This document shows positions 1 through 5,646 of a stretch of 8,288 nucleotides of DNA, piece by piece (position 1 is the stretch's first letter; each line of letters begins with the position of its first letter). The notes beneath the pieces are model-generated. The model did not search any database, was not told where the DNA came from, and worked only from the letters and a program-made list of their open reading frames with translations. Origin of the DNA: Rubrivivax sp. (GTDB lineage: Bacteria > Pseudomonadota > Gammaproteobacteria > Burkholderiales > Burkholderiaceae); assembly GCA_004211235.1 (NCBI GenBank), contig SEEY01000150.1, positions 1-8,288 on the forward strand. Direction: 5' to 3'. Position numbers and translations under genes: made by a program.

Positions 1-187
1 GGCGCGTGATGAGCAGCTGGTCGGCAGCGGCCAGGTCCGCAACGACGGCGACGTCCTTCAGGCCGGGCTTGCGCTGCACGTCCAGGTCGCCCTCCTCCCA
101 CCAGCCGGAGGCGCCGCCGAAGGTGAGGCCGAGGTCGCGGCCCAGGCGCAGCATCAGCACGTCGAGGTCGGCGCGTGGCGGCTTCAT
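1..187 (-). CDS. gpW/gp25-like baseplate wedge protein, 3' end outside window
   Basis: Only the first 62 residues are visible; the frame runs open to the window edge. gp25/gpW proteins are small lysozyme-like-fold wedge subunits that nucleate sheath assembly on the baseplate. The visible part has an N-terminal segment LDVLMLRLGRDLGLTFGG (8-25) and then DLDVQRKPGLKDVAVVADLA (34-53) followed by ADQLLITR (55-62). This matches the pattern of the family, a strand with Asp/Gln, a short loop, then a helix of the type 'nl.Qallirl.t..Gel', just before the diagnostic ReLxxxxxxGS region that would lie outside. The start at 187 overlaps the tip gene's stop as ATGA and has GGGAG six bases upstream. The position after spike and tip, before the expected gpJ/gp6 wedge gene, agrees with Mu, P2 and PBSX order. 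The family call rests on an incomplete sequence. Confidence 0.6.
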   Translation of the reverse strand, partial: MKPPRADLDVLMLRLGRDLGLTFGGASGWWEEGDLDVQRKPGLKDVAVVADLAAADQLLITR

Positions 188-519
188 GGCGCGCTCCCGT
201 CGCTGATCCACGGCGCTGCGGGCGGGCCGAGCACCGTGAGGATGCCGGGGCAGGCCGGGATCTTGTCGCCCATGCGCACCAGGCCCTGGCCGGCGATGGT
301 CACGCCCGTGCTGACGCCGCTGGGCGGAATGGGCAGCGGATAGGGCACGCCGCTGACCGAGTTGATCATCTGGCAGAGGCTGCCGGCCGTGGCCAGCGGC
401 ATGCCGCCCGCGAAGGCGGCCGTCTGCAGGACGGCGACGATGACGCCCGTGTCCGGCGGGCCGGCCGCGCCGGGCGAGAGCATCACGTTGCAGCCGATGG
501 AGACGGGGGATCCGGGCAT
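184..519 (-). CDS. PAAR-like spike tip protein without histidines
   Basis: 111 residues. PAAR proteins fold as a sharp cone on the end of the beta-helix spike and in T6SS can carry effectors. The sequence is short, Gly/Pro-rich and made of repeated strand-turn units: GCNVMLSPGAAGPPDTGVIV (9-28), AFAGGMPLATAGS (35-47), VSGVPYPLPIPPSG (55-68), VTIAGQGLVRMGDKIPACPG (73-92), TVLGPPAAPW (95-104). The GGMPLAT and MGDKIPACPG segments resemble PAAR and DUF4280-type tips ('G.P...GD....C.g'). No histidine is present, so the three-His metal site known from classical PAAR proteins cannot form; Cys10, Cys49 and Cys90 are possible ligands. The position right after the spike gene supports the call. AGGAA stands before the ATG at 519. 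No C-terminal toxin extension is attached. The gene ends in an ATGA overlap with the wedge gene. Confidence 0.75.
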   Translation of the reverse strand: MPGSPVSIGCNVMLSPGAAGPPDTGVIVAVLQTAAFAGGMPLATAGSLCQMINSVSGVPYPLPIPPSGVSTGVTIAGQGLVRMGDKIPACPGILTVLGPPAAPWISDGSAP

Positions 520-534
520 GGCGGGTTCCTGTGC

Positions 535-1185
535 TCAGGCCGGGCTGAAGCTGGTGGTGCCGGCGATGGAGACGCTGCCGCCCTTCAGCGTGGCCGACCC
601 GTCGCCCTGCACGGTGACGTTGGGCGCCTTCAGCGTGGCACCGCTGCCGCCTTCCAGGTTCAGCGCACCGGCCGCCTTGAGCGTCATGTCGCCACCGGCC
701 TCGATGGTCACGGCGCCATCGGCGGCGATGCTGACCTTGCTGCTGCCCAGCGTGATCGTCAGCTCGCTGTCCTTGAGCGTCAGCGTGTGGCCGCTCGGCA
801 GTTCGATGTGCAGGCGGCGCAGCGCGTCGTCGGCGTCGTCGGGCACCTTGTAGACCAGCTCGGCGGCCTTGGCGTCGGGCGGCGGCGTGGCGCTGTCGTG
901 CAGCACGCCCAGCAGCACGGCCTGGTCCAGGTCGCCGTTGATGAAGCCCACCACCACGAGGCTGCCCTCGCGCGGCAGCGCCGACAGCCCCGGCCGGCCG
1001 GCGCTGACGGGCACCTGCTGCAACTCCAGTGCCGAGTTGTTGAGCCGCACGTTCACGGACAGGTGATGCTCGCCGCCACCGCCGTCGTTGCTGAACAGCT
1101 GCGTGACGACGCCCAGCTCCAGCCCGCGGTGGGCGTCGAGTTCGTCGCGCACGACGGCGCGGATGGCGGGCACGATCCGGCTCAT
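535..1185 (-). CDS. gpV-like central spike protein (OB fold plus beta-helix)
   Basis: 216 residues. The trimeric spike sits under the hub and pierces the target envelope. Residues 21-95 form the OB-like domain of the gp5/gpV/VgrG family: GLELGVVTQL (21-30), HLSVNVRLNN (41-50), VPVSAGRPGLSALPREGSLV (58-77), then VVVGFINGDLDQAVLLGVLH (77-96), in which 'P.eGd.VvvgfidGd...p.vlG.l' is the family signature. After a Pro-rich linker (98-106) the C-terminal half from about 125 is a series of short strands ending in Gly/Asn turns (HTLTLKDSELTITL, KVSIAADGAVTIEAGGDMTL, ALNLEGG, ATLKAPNVTVQGDGSATLKG), as expected for a triple-stranded beta-helix. No lysozyme domain of the T4 gp5 kind is present. GAGGG lies before the ATG at 1185. 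It is followed after 15 nt by the tip gene. Confidence 0.9.
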   Translation of the reverse strand: MSRIVPAIRAVVRDELDAHRGLELGVVTQLFSNDGGGGEHHLSVNVRLNNSALELQQVPVSAGRPGLSALPREGSLVVVGFINGDLDQAVLLGVLHDSATPPPDAKAAELVYKVPDDADDALRRLHIELPSGHTLTLKDSELTITLGSSKVSIAADGAVTIEAGGDMTLKAAGALNLEGGSGATLKAPNVTVQGDGSATLKGGSVSIAGTTSFSPA

Positions 1186-2138
1186 GTCGTGCCCTCAAAG
1201 TCGATCCACGTCGCGAAGCCGTCGGCATCGAGCACCTGCGTGACGGCGGTGACGCGGGCGTCGATGTCGCCGTCGGGCAGGTCGGCCAGCGTGATGAGGT
1301 CACCCGGGCGCAGCTTGGGCTGGCCCCAGCACAGCGCCTCGCCCTGCACCGTGCGGCGCGCGGCGGCATCGGCCCGGGCCTGGCCGGCGCTGCGCACGCT
1401 GTTGCGGTCACGCAGCGCACCGGGCACGAAGGCCTCGCGCTCCGGCGCGTCCCCGGCGGGCGACGCCAGCGGCAGATGCCACAGCTCGGCCCCCGCTTCG
1501 CTGGCCGCGCCGGCAGGCCCGACCGGTGCCAGTGCCGGGCCGGCCTCGACGGCCGCGGCCCGCCAGGCGATGAGTTCGGCACCTCGGCGCAGCGTCGCGC
1601 TCGCCGGGCCCGTCTTTGGCGGGCGCACGTCCAGCGCGCCGATGGGCGTGCTGGCCACGTCGCAGCCGGCCAGCTGCGCCAGCCGCACGAGATGCGCCCA
1701 GCGCGAGCGGCGGTCGTCGGCATGGAAGACCGCCACGTCGAGGTCGGCGCCCACCGTGCCGGCATCGACACCGGCATCGCCCAGCATGTCGTTGACGATC
1801 TGCGTGGCGCCCTGCCCCACCCAGGCCTGGGCGGCGCGGCGTTGCGCCAGCTTCCATGACGGCGCGAAGCATTCGACCCACGAGCCCTGCGGCCGGCGCT
1901 CCACGCGCACCGCGGTGCCGGTGAAGACGTCCTCCGGCGAGCCGTCGAAGCCCAGCGCCACCGCCACCTGGCCGCCCGGTGACGGCACGTTGCGCGACAG
2001 CGCGTGCAGCTCCAGCCAGCAACGGTCATGCGCCGGGCCCAGGCCCAGCGTGACCTCGGCGCGCAGCAGCGCAGCCTCGGGCGCGGTCAGCGCCTGGCCG
2101 TCGAGGGTGATGCGCGCCACCGGCGTTAAGCGGCTCAT
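1182..2138 (-). CDS. gpD-like baseplate hub protein (late control protein D family)
   Basis: 318 residues. Hub proteins of the P2 gpD / Mu gp44 / T4 gp27 family form the trimeric ring joining the tube to the central spike. Residues 1-90 show the first barrel: VARITLDGQAL (7-17), RAEVTLGLGPAHDRCWLEL (26-44), GGQVAVALGF (55-64), EDVFTGTAVRVERRP (69-83). The middle, 91-175, contains APSWKLAQRRAAQAWVGQGA (92-111), helix QIVNDMLGDAGVD (113-125) and RWAHLVRLAQLAGCDVAS (146-163), typical of the region where hub proteins read 'L..lA...g....'. Then follow ELIAWRAAAV (188-197) and a Pro/Ala-rich linker (198-235). The C-terminal barrel includes the family motif LRPGDLITLADLPDG (276-290). Its end is coupled by ATGA to the spike gene. 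The hub is separate from the spike, as in phages, rather than fused as in VgrG. At 318 residues it is slightly short for the family. The start at 2138 is backed by AAGGG seven bases upstream. Confidence 0.85.
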   Translation of the reverse strand: MSRLTPVARITLDGQALTAPEAALLRAEVTLGLGPAHDRCWLELHALSRNVPSPGGQVAVALGFDGSPEDVFTGTAVRVERRPQGSWVECFAPSWKLAQRRAAQAWVGQGATQIVNDMLGDAGVDAGTVGADLDVAVFHADDRRSRWAHLVRLAQLAGCDVASTPIGALDVRPPKTGPASATLRRGAELIAWRAAAVEAGPALAPVGPAGAASEAGAELWHLPLASPAGDAPEREAFVPGALRDRNSVRSAGQARADAAARRTVQGEALCWGQPKLRPGDLITLADLPDGDIDARVTAVTQVLDADGFATWIDFEGTT

Positions 2139-2145
2139 TGGCACA

Positions 2146-2150
2146 CCCTT
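2146..2150 (-). promoter_or_regulatory. Shine-Dalgarno fixing start of hub gene
   Basis: AAGGG on the minus strand, seven bases before the ATG at 2138. It marks the true start. The frame remains open upstream to 2753, but that extension is an Arg/Pro-rich out-of-frame shadow of the preceding gene. Confidence 0.65.
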
Positions 2151-2164
2151 CGCGCTGCGCGCTG

Positions 2165-2179
2165 TCCCGCCAGGCGGGA
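2165..2179. repeat. Perfect inverted repeat, 6-bp stem, 3-nt loop
   Basis: TCCCGC at 2165-2170 pairs exactly with GCGGGA at 2174-2179 around a CAG loop on the plus strand. It is the strongest of the three palindromes in the spacer before the hub gene. Confidence 0.7.
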
Positions 2180-2208
2180 ATGAGCCCCTTCGGGCGGCCG
2201 TGCGGGGC

Positions 2209-3234
2209 TCATGACGCGTCGGGCTCCAGACCTTGCCGCCGCACCTCGGCGAGCAGCACGCGTTCAAGCGTGCGGGAGAACTGCAGGTCGCTGGCAGCGG
2301 CCTGCGGGCGTGGCAGCTCGCTGCCGAATGCCGCGGGCAGGTCGGCGGACGACAGCGGCGTGCCCTGTGCGGATGGCATGGGCGCGAACTCGGCAAGCGG
2401 CGGCGCAACGAAGCCGGCGGGAGAGACCGGCGCGTCTGCATCGGCAGCCTGTGCTCCAGGCCAGCGCTGCAGCAATTCCGCCAGCGCCGATGCGCGGCCG
2501 CGCGGCGTGGGCAGCGTGGCGGCATCCGGCCGGTTGACGCCGAGCGCATCGGCGGGCACCGCCGGCTCGGGCAACGGCCGCCGCACCACGGGCGCGGCGA
2601 GGGGGTTCGCGGGCGCAACTCGCTGCGGTGCGAATGCGGCCTGCCGTGCAGCCGGCGGCGCAGCGGCCGATGAAGCCGACGACACCGGAGACGCTGGCAC
2701 GGGCCGGGGCGTCGCCAGCGCGCGCAGTTGCACGGCATCCAGCGGCGGCGCATCGGCGGCGGCCGGCGTGAAGCGGGCGATCAGCGCCTGCAGCGCAGTG
2801 GCCTCCAGTGCCGGCACGCCCGCGGCTGAGCGTGCCTTGGGCAAGGCAGGCCAGGGCATGGGCACAAGCTGAGGCAGGCCGGGTGCCGCCGGGCGTGGAC
2901 GCCAGGGCGGCACATCGGCGACCGGCTCGGCGCCCGCTGCAGCGTCCGGCTCATGCGACGCCGGCAAGGCCGCAGGCCACGACATCCGCGGCTTGCGTGC
3001 CGCCGTGCCGACCGCAGCAGCAGGCCGGCGCGCGCTCGGCGATGCGCCCGGCGCCTCCGCGGCGCCGGCCTTTACCGCATCACGCTGCAACGAAGCGAAG
3101 GGATCGGCAGAGAACGCCGCCAGTTGCAGGTCGGGTGCTGTCAGCGCACCGTCCACCGGCGCGGCCAGCGGCGCCCAGCGCGTGTCGGCCAGACGGTCCA
3201 GCAGCAGCTTCAGGGGGCGGATGGCGGGCTGCAT
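2209..3234 (-). CDS. Pro/Ala-rich, probably disordered protein in the tape-measure slot; unknown function
   Basis: 341 residues, about 57 of them Pro by hand count (~17%), with a very large share of Ala. I do not recognise the family. Two ends look ordered: residues 1-52 (LKLLLDRLADTRWAPL, then LQLAAFSADPFASLQRDAV) and the C-terminal helix 316-338 (DLQFSRTLERVLLAEVRRQG). Shorter helix candidates lie at 140-156 and 249-258 (SALAELLQRW). The remainder is low-complexity Pro/Ala/Arg sequence with no signal peptide, membrane segment or catalytic motif. Codon bias matches the neighbours, and an open frame of this length beginning 1 nt after the chaperone stop supports it as real. In Mu and PBSX this slot, between chaperone and hub, encodes the tape measure and a LysM-type adaptor; this protein resembles neither. 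It may be a flexible linker, a chaperone partner, an unusual tape measure or a cargo adaptor. No strong Shine-Dalgarno is seen, so translation is probably coupled to the preceding stop. Confidence 0.75.
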   Translation of the reverse strand: MQPAIRPLKLLLDRLADTRWAPLAAPVDGALTAPDLQLAAFSADPFASLQRDAVKAGAAEAPGASPSARRPAAAVGTAARKPRMSWPAALPASHEPDAAAGAEPVADVPPWRPRPAAPGLPQLVPMPWPALPKARSAAGVPALEATALQALIARFTPAAADAPPLDAVQLRALATPRPVPASPVSSASSAAAPPAARQAAFAPQRVAPANPLAAPVVRRPLPEPAVPADALGVNRPDAATLPTPRGRASALAELLQRWPGAQAADADAPVSPAGFVAPPLAEFAPMPSAQGTPLSSADLPAAFGSELPRPQAAASDLQFSRTLERVLLAEVRRQGLEPDAS

Positions 3235-3235
3235 G

Positions 3236-3703
3236 TCAGCGCCGCTCGCGGGCGGCCATTTCGAGGTAGAGCAGCACCTGGCCGACGCTGAGGTTGGCGC
3301 ACTGCTCAGCTGTCCAGCCGAACTCGCGCGCCAGCGTGAAGCAGGCCTTGGCCAGCGGCGCCTGCACGGCTTGCTCCAGCTCGTCGGCGCTCATCGCCAG
3401 GCCGCTGATGCGGTTGACCTCCAGCAGGAGGTGCTGCACCAGCCCGGCGTGCAGCCGGTTGGCCTGCTCGACGCTCAGGGCCGGCTCAACCAGCGCCTGC
3501 TGCACCATCAGCACGCCGGTGAGATGGCCATCGTCCCGGGCAGCCTTGGCGATGCGCGCCAGATCCGCAAGCCGCAGCGGGCGCAGCACGACTTCGCCTG
3601 CCGGCGCATCGGCCGGCGCGGCCGGGTCCAGCACGCGCGCCGGCACGGCGATGCGGTGCGTCGCGCTGCCGGTCAGCAGCAGGTCTTCGGCTGTGAGGCT
3701 CAT
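3236..3703 (-). CDS. Probable tail assembly chaperone
   Basis: 155 residues. Tail assembly chaperones bind the tape measure or tube subunits and help tails form; they are not in the finished particle. Residues 1-40 are strand-rich (ATHRIAVPARVL, GEVVLRPL). From residue 41 the protein is helical: LRLADLARIAKAARDD (43-58), GVLMVQQALVEP (63-74), SVEQANRLHAGLVQHLLLEV (77-96), ADELEQAVQAPLAKACFTLA (106-125) and the ending GWTAEQCANLSVGQVLLYLE (129-148), where 'W t.eq...l.. gq.l.yl' recalls XkdN/gpG-type chaperones. The ATG at 3703 is chosen because GGGAG lies five bases upstream; the frame stays open further upstream but there it only shadows the tube gene. No slippery heptamer for a programmed frameshift is visible near the stop. 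The next gene starts after 1 nt. Function is inferred from position and helical pattern. Confidence 0.55.
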   Translation of the reverse strand: MSLTAEDLLLTGSATHRIAVPARVLDPAAPADAPAGEVVLRPLRLADLARIAKAARDDGHLTGVLMVQQALVEPALSVEQANRLHAGLVQHLLLEVNRISGLAMSADELEQAVQAPLAKACFTLAREFGWTAEQCANLSVGQVLLYLEMAARERR

Positions 3704-3708
3704 GGCTG

Positions 3709-3713
3709 CTCCC
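3709..3713 (-). promoter_or_regulatory. Shine-Dalgarno fixing start of chaperone-like gene
   Basis: GGGAG on the minus strand, five bases before the ATG at 3703. It decides in favour of a 155-residue product rather than the longer upstream-extended frame that overlaps the end of the tube gene. Confidence 0.7.
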
Positions 3714-3728
3714 GCATGGCGGTGACCT

Positions 3729-4232
3729 TCATGCCGCCGCCGCGTCTTCAGCGCCGATCCACAGGCCCTTGAAGGTGACCTCCTCCATGACGAAGTCGTC
3801 CTCCGGCATGGAGAAGTTCCAGCCGTCGAGCTTGACGCCATGAACCGTCACGGTGGCGCTGTTGCCGGGGAAGGCGGCGTTCTCCATGCGCAGGCTCAGG
3901 TTGAACGTCGGGCTGACGAAGCTTCCGGCCGGCCGCGTGCCGGCGCCGCCTTCGCCGAGCATCAGCCGCAGCAGCGCGCCGTTGACGTGGGCGCGGCCGA
4001 TGGTGCCGGTGATGTTGACGTTGCCCGAGCGCAGCTCCGTGGCGTAGCGCTGGCCGATCTCGTGGAAGGGCCGGATGTCGCTCGCCACGCGCACGGTCAC
4101 GCCGGTGGCGCGGCCGATGGGCGTGAGCTGGTAGGTATCGGCGATGCCCTTGGCGACGTCGCCCTCGGGGCCGGCCTCGACGGCCACGCTGATGGAGCCG
4201 TCCAGGCCGGTGAAGATGTGGGTGTTGGGCAT
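3729..4232 (-). CDS. Tail tube protein (XkdM-like)
   Basis: 167 residues. It stacks as hexameric rings to make the rigid inner tube surrounded by the sheath. The protein is mostly beta: IFTGLDGSISVAVE (6-19), VTVRVASDI (45-53), a central segment with GNVNITGTIGRAHV (70-83) and a helix NGALLRLML (84-92), then FNLSLRME (110-117) and VTVHGVKLDGWNFSMPEDDF (128-147) followed by EEVTFKGLWI (150-159). This last pattern, a strand, a Gly-Trp/Asp turn, an acidic helix-like spacer and 'EEvtF', is typical of PBSX XkdM-type tubes and generally of the gp19/gpFII tube fold. It sits directly after the sheath gene (13-nt gap) with a clear GGAG nine bases before the ATG. Only one tube gene is visible. The Ala-rich C-terminus (DAAAA) is short and probably exposed. 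Confidence 0.85.
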   Translation of the reverse strand: MPNTHIFTGLDGSISVAVEAGPEGDVAKGIADTYQLTPIGRATGVTVRVASDIRPFHEIGQRYATELRSGNVNITGTIGRAHVNGALLRLMLGEGGAGTRPAGSFVSPTFNLSLRMENAAFPGNSATVTVHGVKLDGWNFSMPEDDFVMEEVTFKGLWIGAEDAAAA

Positions 4233-4245
4233 GGTGCTGGGCTCC

Positions 4246-5646
4246 TCACTGCAGGTTCATCGTGACGCGGATGAAGTCGATGCTGAAGGTGGGCATCAGC
4301 GTCATCGTGACGGCGCAGATACCGCGGATCTCCTGCGCGCGGGTGGCGGACACATCCAGCTCGTAGCTGACGAGCATCTCGTCGACCACCATCTGGCTCA
4401 GGAAGCCGTCGAGCGTGGCTTTCAGTGCGGCGCGCACGCGGGCGTTGTTGAGGCGGCCGATGTAGGGGTCGCTGCCCAGGCGCACGCCGGCCTTGGCGTA
4501 GTCGACGATGCGACGCACGCTGATCTGCGTGAAGGCGGCGTTCTCGGTCGTGATGCCCTTGACCACCTGGAAGCCGAACTTCTGCCGCACCAGCAGCACG
4601 CGCTCCTGCAGCAGTTTCTTGTAGTTCGTGGTGTTGTAGGGGCCGACCAGGCCGTCGATGGGCAGCGTCTTGTTGGTCAGGCTGATGTGCGGCGCCAGCG
4701 TGGCGAGCTTGCCGGCGACGACGGCGGCGAGGTAGCTGGGCGGCAGGTCGACCGCCTTGCCATCTGCGGCATCGGTGGCCTTCAGCCCGGGCGCGACGAG
4801 CACGATGCGGTCGTCGTTCAGCGTGCCGATGTCGGCCTCGACATCGGCGAGCACCGCGCTCTTGGCGCCCAGCACCGCGATGCGCTCGCGGCCCTCGTTC
4901 TCGGTCGCCTCCAGGTGCGCGCCGATGGCGCCCTTGGCCTGGTCGGCGCCAAAGCCCGCGACGATGACGATGTTCACCGGCTGGTCGGCCAGCAGCGCCA
5001 GGCCTGCGGCCAGGTCGGCGGCGCTGACATTGGCGCCGTCACTGCCGCCGGCCAGCGGCGTGCTGGCGGCCACCGACACCGGCGCGGCGGCGCCGTTGGA
5101 CAGCGCGCCCACGGTGACCAGCGTGCTCGTCACCAGCGCCGCATGGAGGTCGGCCGTCGTGAGGCCGCTGAACTCTTCCTTGGTGTTGCCGACGGACAGC
5201 TTCAGCACCCAGGGGTCGGCTGCGGCGGCCTGCGTCAGCGTGTAGCGGATGCCGTTGGCCCAGGTGCCGGCGTCCCTGGCAGTCATCGTGAAACCGGCGG
5301 CGTCTCCGGCCGTCTTGACGTCGACCGCGGCCTTGACCGGCGTGCCGTTGGCGATGCGCACCGCATAGACGGAGCGCGCGCCGCCCGCGAAGGCCTGCTC
5401 CAGCGTGCGCACCAGCGACAGCGGGTTGTCGGCCAGCCGCGGCGTGGACAGCGGGTCGTAGAGGGCGAAGGCGTCCAGCGCGTCGCTGTAGCCCCCCAGC
5501 GCGACCACCTCGCCCACCGGCCCGCGCGCGGCGGTGCCGACGATGCCGAGGTTGCCGGTGGCAATGGAGCCGACACCGATAAGGCCTTCGGCCCTCACCT
5601 CGATGTAGGTGGACGGGAGGATCATCTCCGCGATGGCTTCGCTCAT
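4246..5646 (-). CDS. Contractile tail sheath protein
   Basis: 466 residues. It forms the contractile outer sheath that shortens to drive the inner tube through a target envelope. The N-terminus has the sheath pattern: YIEVRAEG (14-21), then GNLGIVGTAARGPVGEVVAL (31-50), as in the first sheath strand and the 'G.a..Gp.n.p' motif. Residues 53-100 match the region ending in ggArsvYavRia (GGARSVYAVRIANG, 88-101). Residues about 205-330 form the subtilisin-like core of the family (VNIVIVAGFG, RERIAVLGAK, DRIVLVAPGL, YLAAVVAGKLA). The C-terminal domain carries ITTENAAFTQISVRRIVDYA (365-384) and YIGRLNN (395-401), resembling the PBSX XkdK-type C-terminal domain rather than the classical gpFI 'PGRGVVVWGARTL' ending, which is absent. 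The start at 5646 is supported by AAGGA six bases upstream and by ATGA coupling. It is a single sheath gene, whereas many extracellular injection systems have two or three. Confidence 0.93.
   Translation of the reverse strand: MSEAIAEMILPSTYIEVRAEGLIGVGSIATGNLGIVGTAARGPVGEVVALGGYSDALDAFALYDPLSTPRLADNPLSLVRTLEQAFAGGARSVYAVRIANGTPVKAAVDVKTAGDAAGFTMTARDAGTWANGIRYTLTQAAAADPWVLKLSVGNTKEEFSGLTTADLHAALVTSTLVTVGALSNGAAAPVSVAASTPLAGGSDGANVSAADLAAGLALLADQPVNIVIVAGFGADQAKGAIGAHLEATENEGRERIAVLGAKSAVLADVEADIGTLNDDRIVLVAPGLKATDAADGKAVDLPPSYLAAVVAGKLATLAPHISLTNKTLPIDGLVGPYNTTNYKKLLQERVLLVRQKFGFQVVKGITTENAAFTQISVRRIVDYAKAGVRLGSDPYIGRLNNARVRAALKATLDGFLSQMVVDEMLVSYELDVSATRAQEIRGICAVTMTLMPTFSIDFIRVTMNLQ

Larger units (their letters stand above)
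2139..2208 (-). other. Intergenic spacer with three small palindromes
   Basis: The only sizeable gap in the operon, 70 nt between the Pro/Ala-rich gene and the hub gene. In transcription order it holds a GCCCC/GGGGC stem (2204-2208 with 2184-2188), a perfect 6-bp stem with 3-nt loop, TCCCGC-CTG-GCGGGA (2179-2165), and a CGCG-CAG-CGCG palindrome (2161-2151), followed by AAGGG (2150-2146), the likely ribosome-binding site. No U-run follows any stem, so an intrinsic terminator is unlikely. The arrangement resembles short dispersed palindromes of GC-rich betaproteobacteria, or an mRNA-stabilising or processing element. Confidence 0.55.

Noticed and set aside
2151..2208. Intrinsic terminator between the Pro/Ala-rich gene and the hub gene
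   Set aside because: Hairpins are present but no T-run follows on the coding strand, and the hub gene continues the same operon.
175..2214. 679-residue open frame on the plus strand
   Set aside because: Antisense to the tip, spike and hub genes, with a composition full of Arg, Ala, Gly, His and Gln runs typical of mirror frames in high-GC DNA. No family pattern, and the minus-strand genes have clear homology.
2139..2753. N-terminal extension of the hub frame by about 205 codons
   Set aside because: It overlaps the Pro/Ala-rich gene in another frame and is an Arg/Pro/Cys-rich shadow. A good ribosome-binding site precedes the ATG at 2138, where hub-like sequence begins.
3236..3300. Possible programmed frameshift at the end of the chaperone gene, as in P2 gpE/E' or lambda gpG/GT
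   Set aside because: No slippery heptamer or homopolymer run is visible, and the next gene begins 1 nt after the stop with its own ATG.
3704..3841. N-terminal extension of the chaperone-like frame
   Set aside because: Shadow of the 3' end of the tube gene; GGGAG sits immediately before the ATG at 3703.
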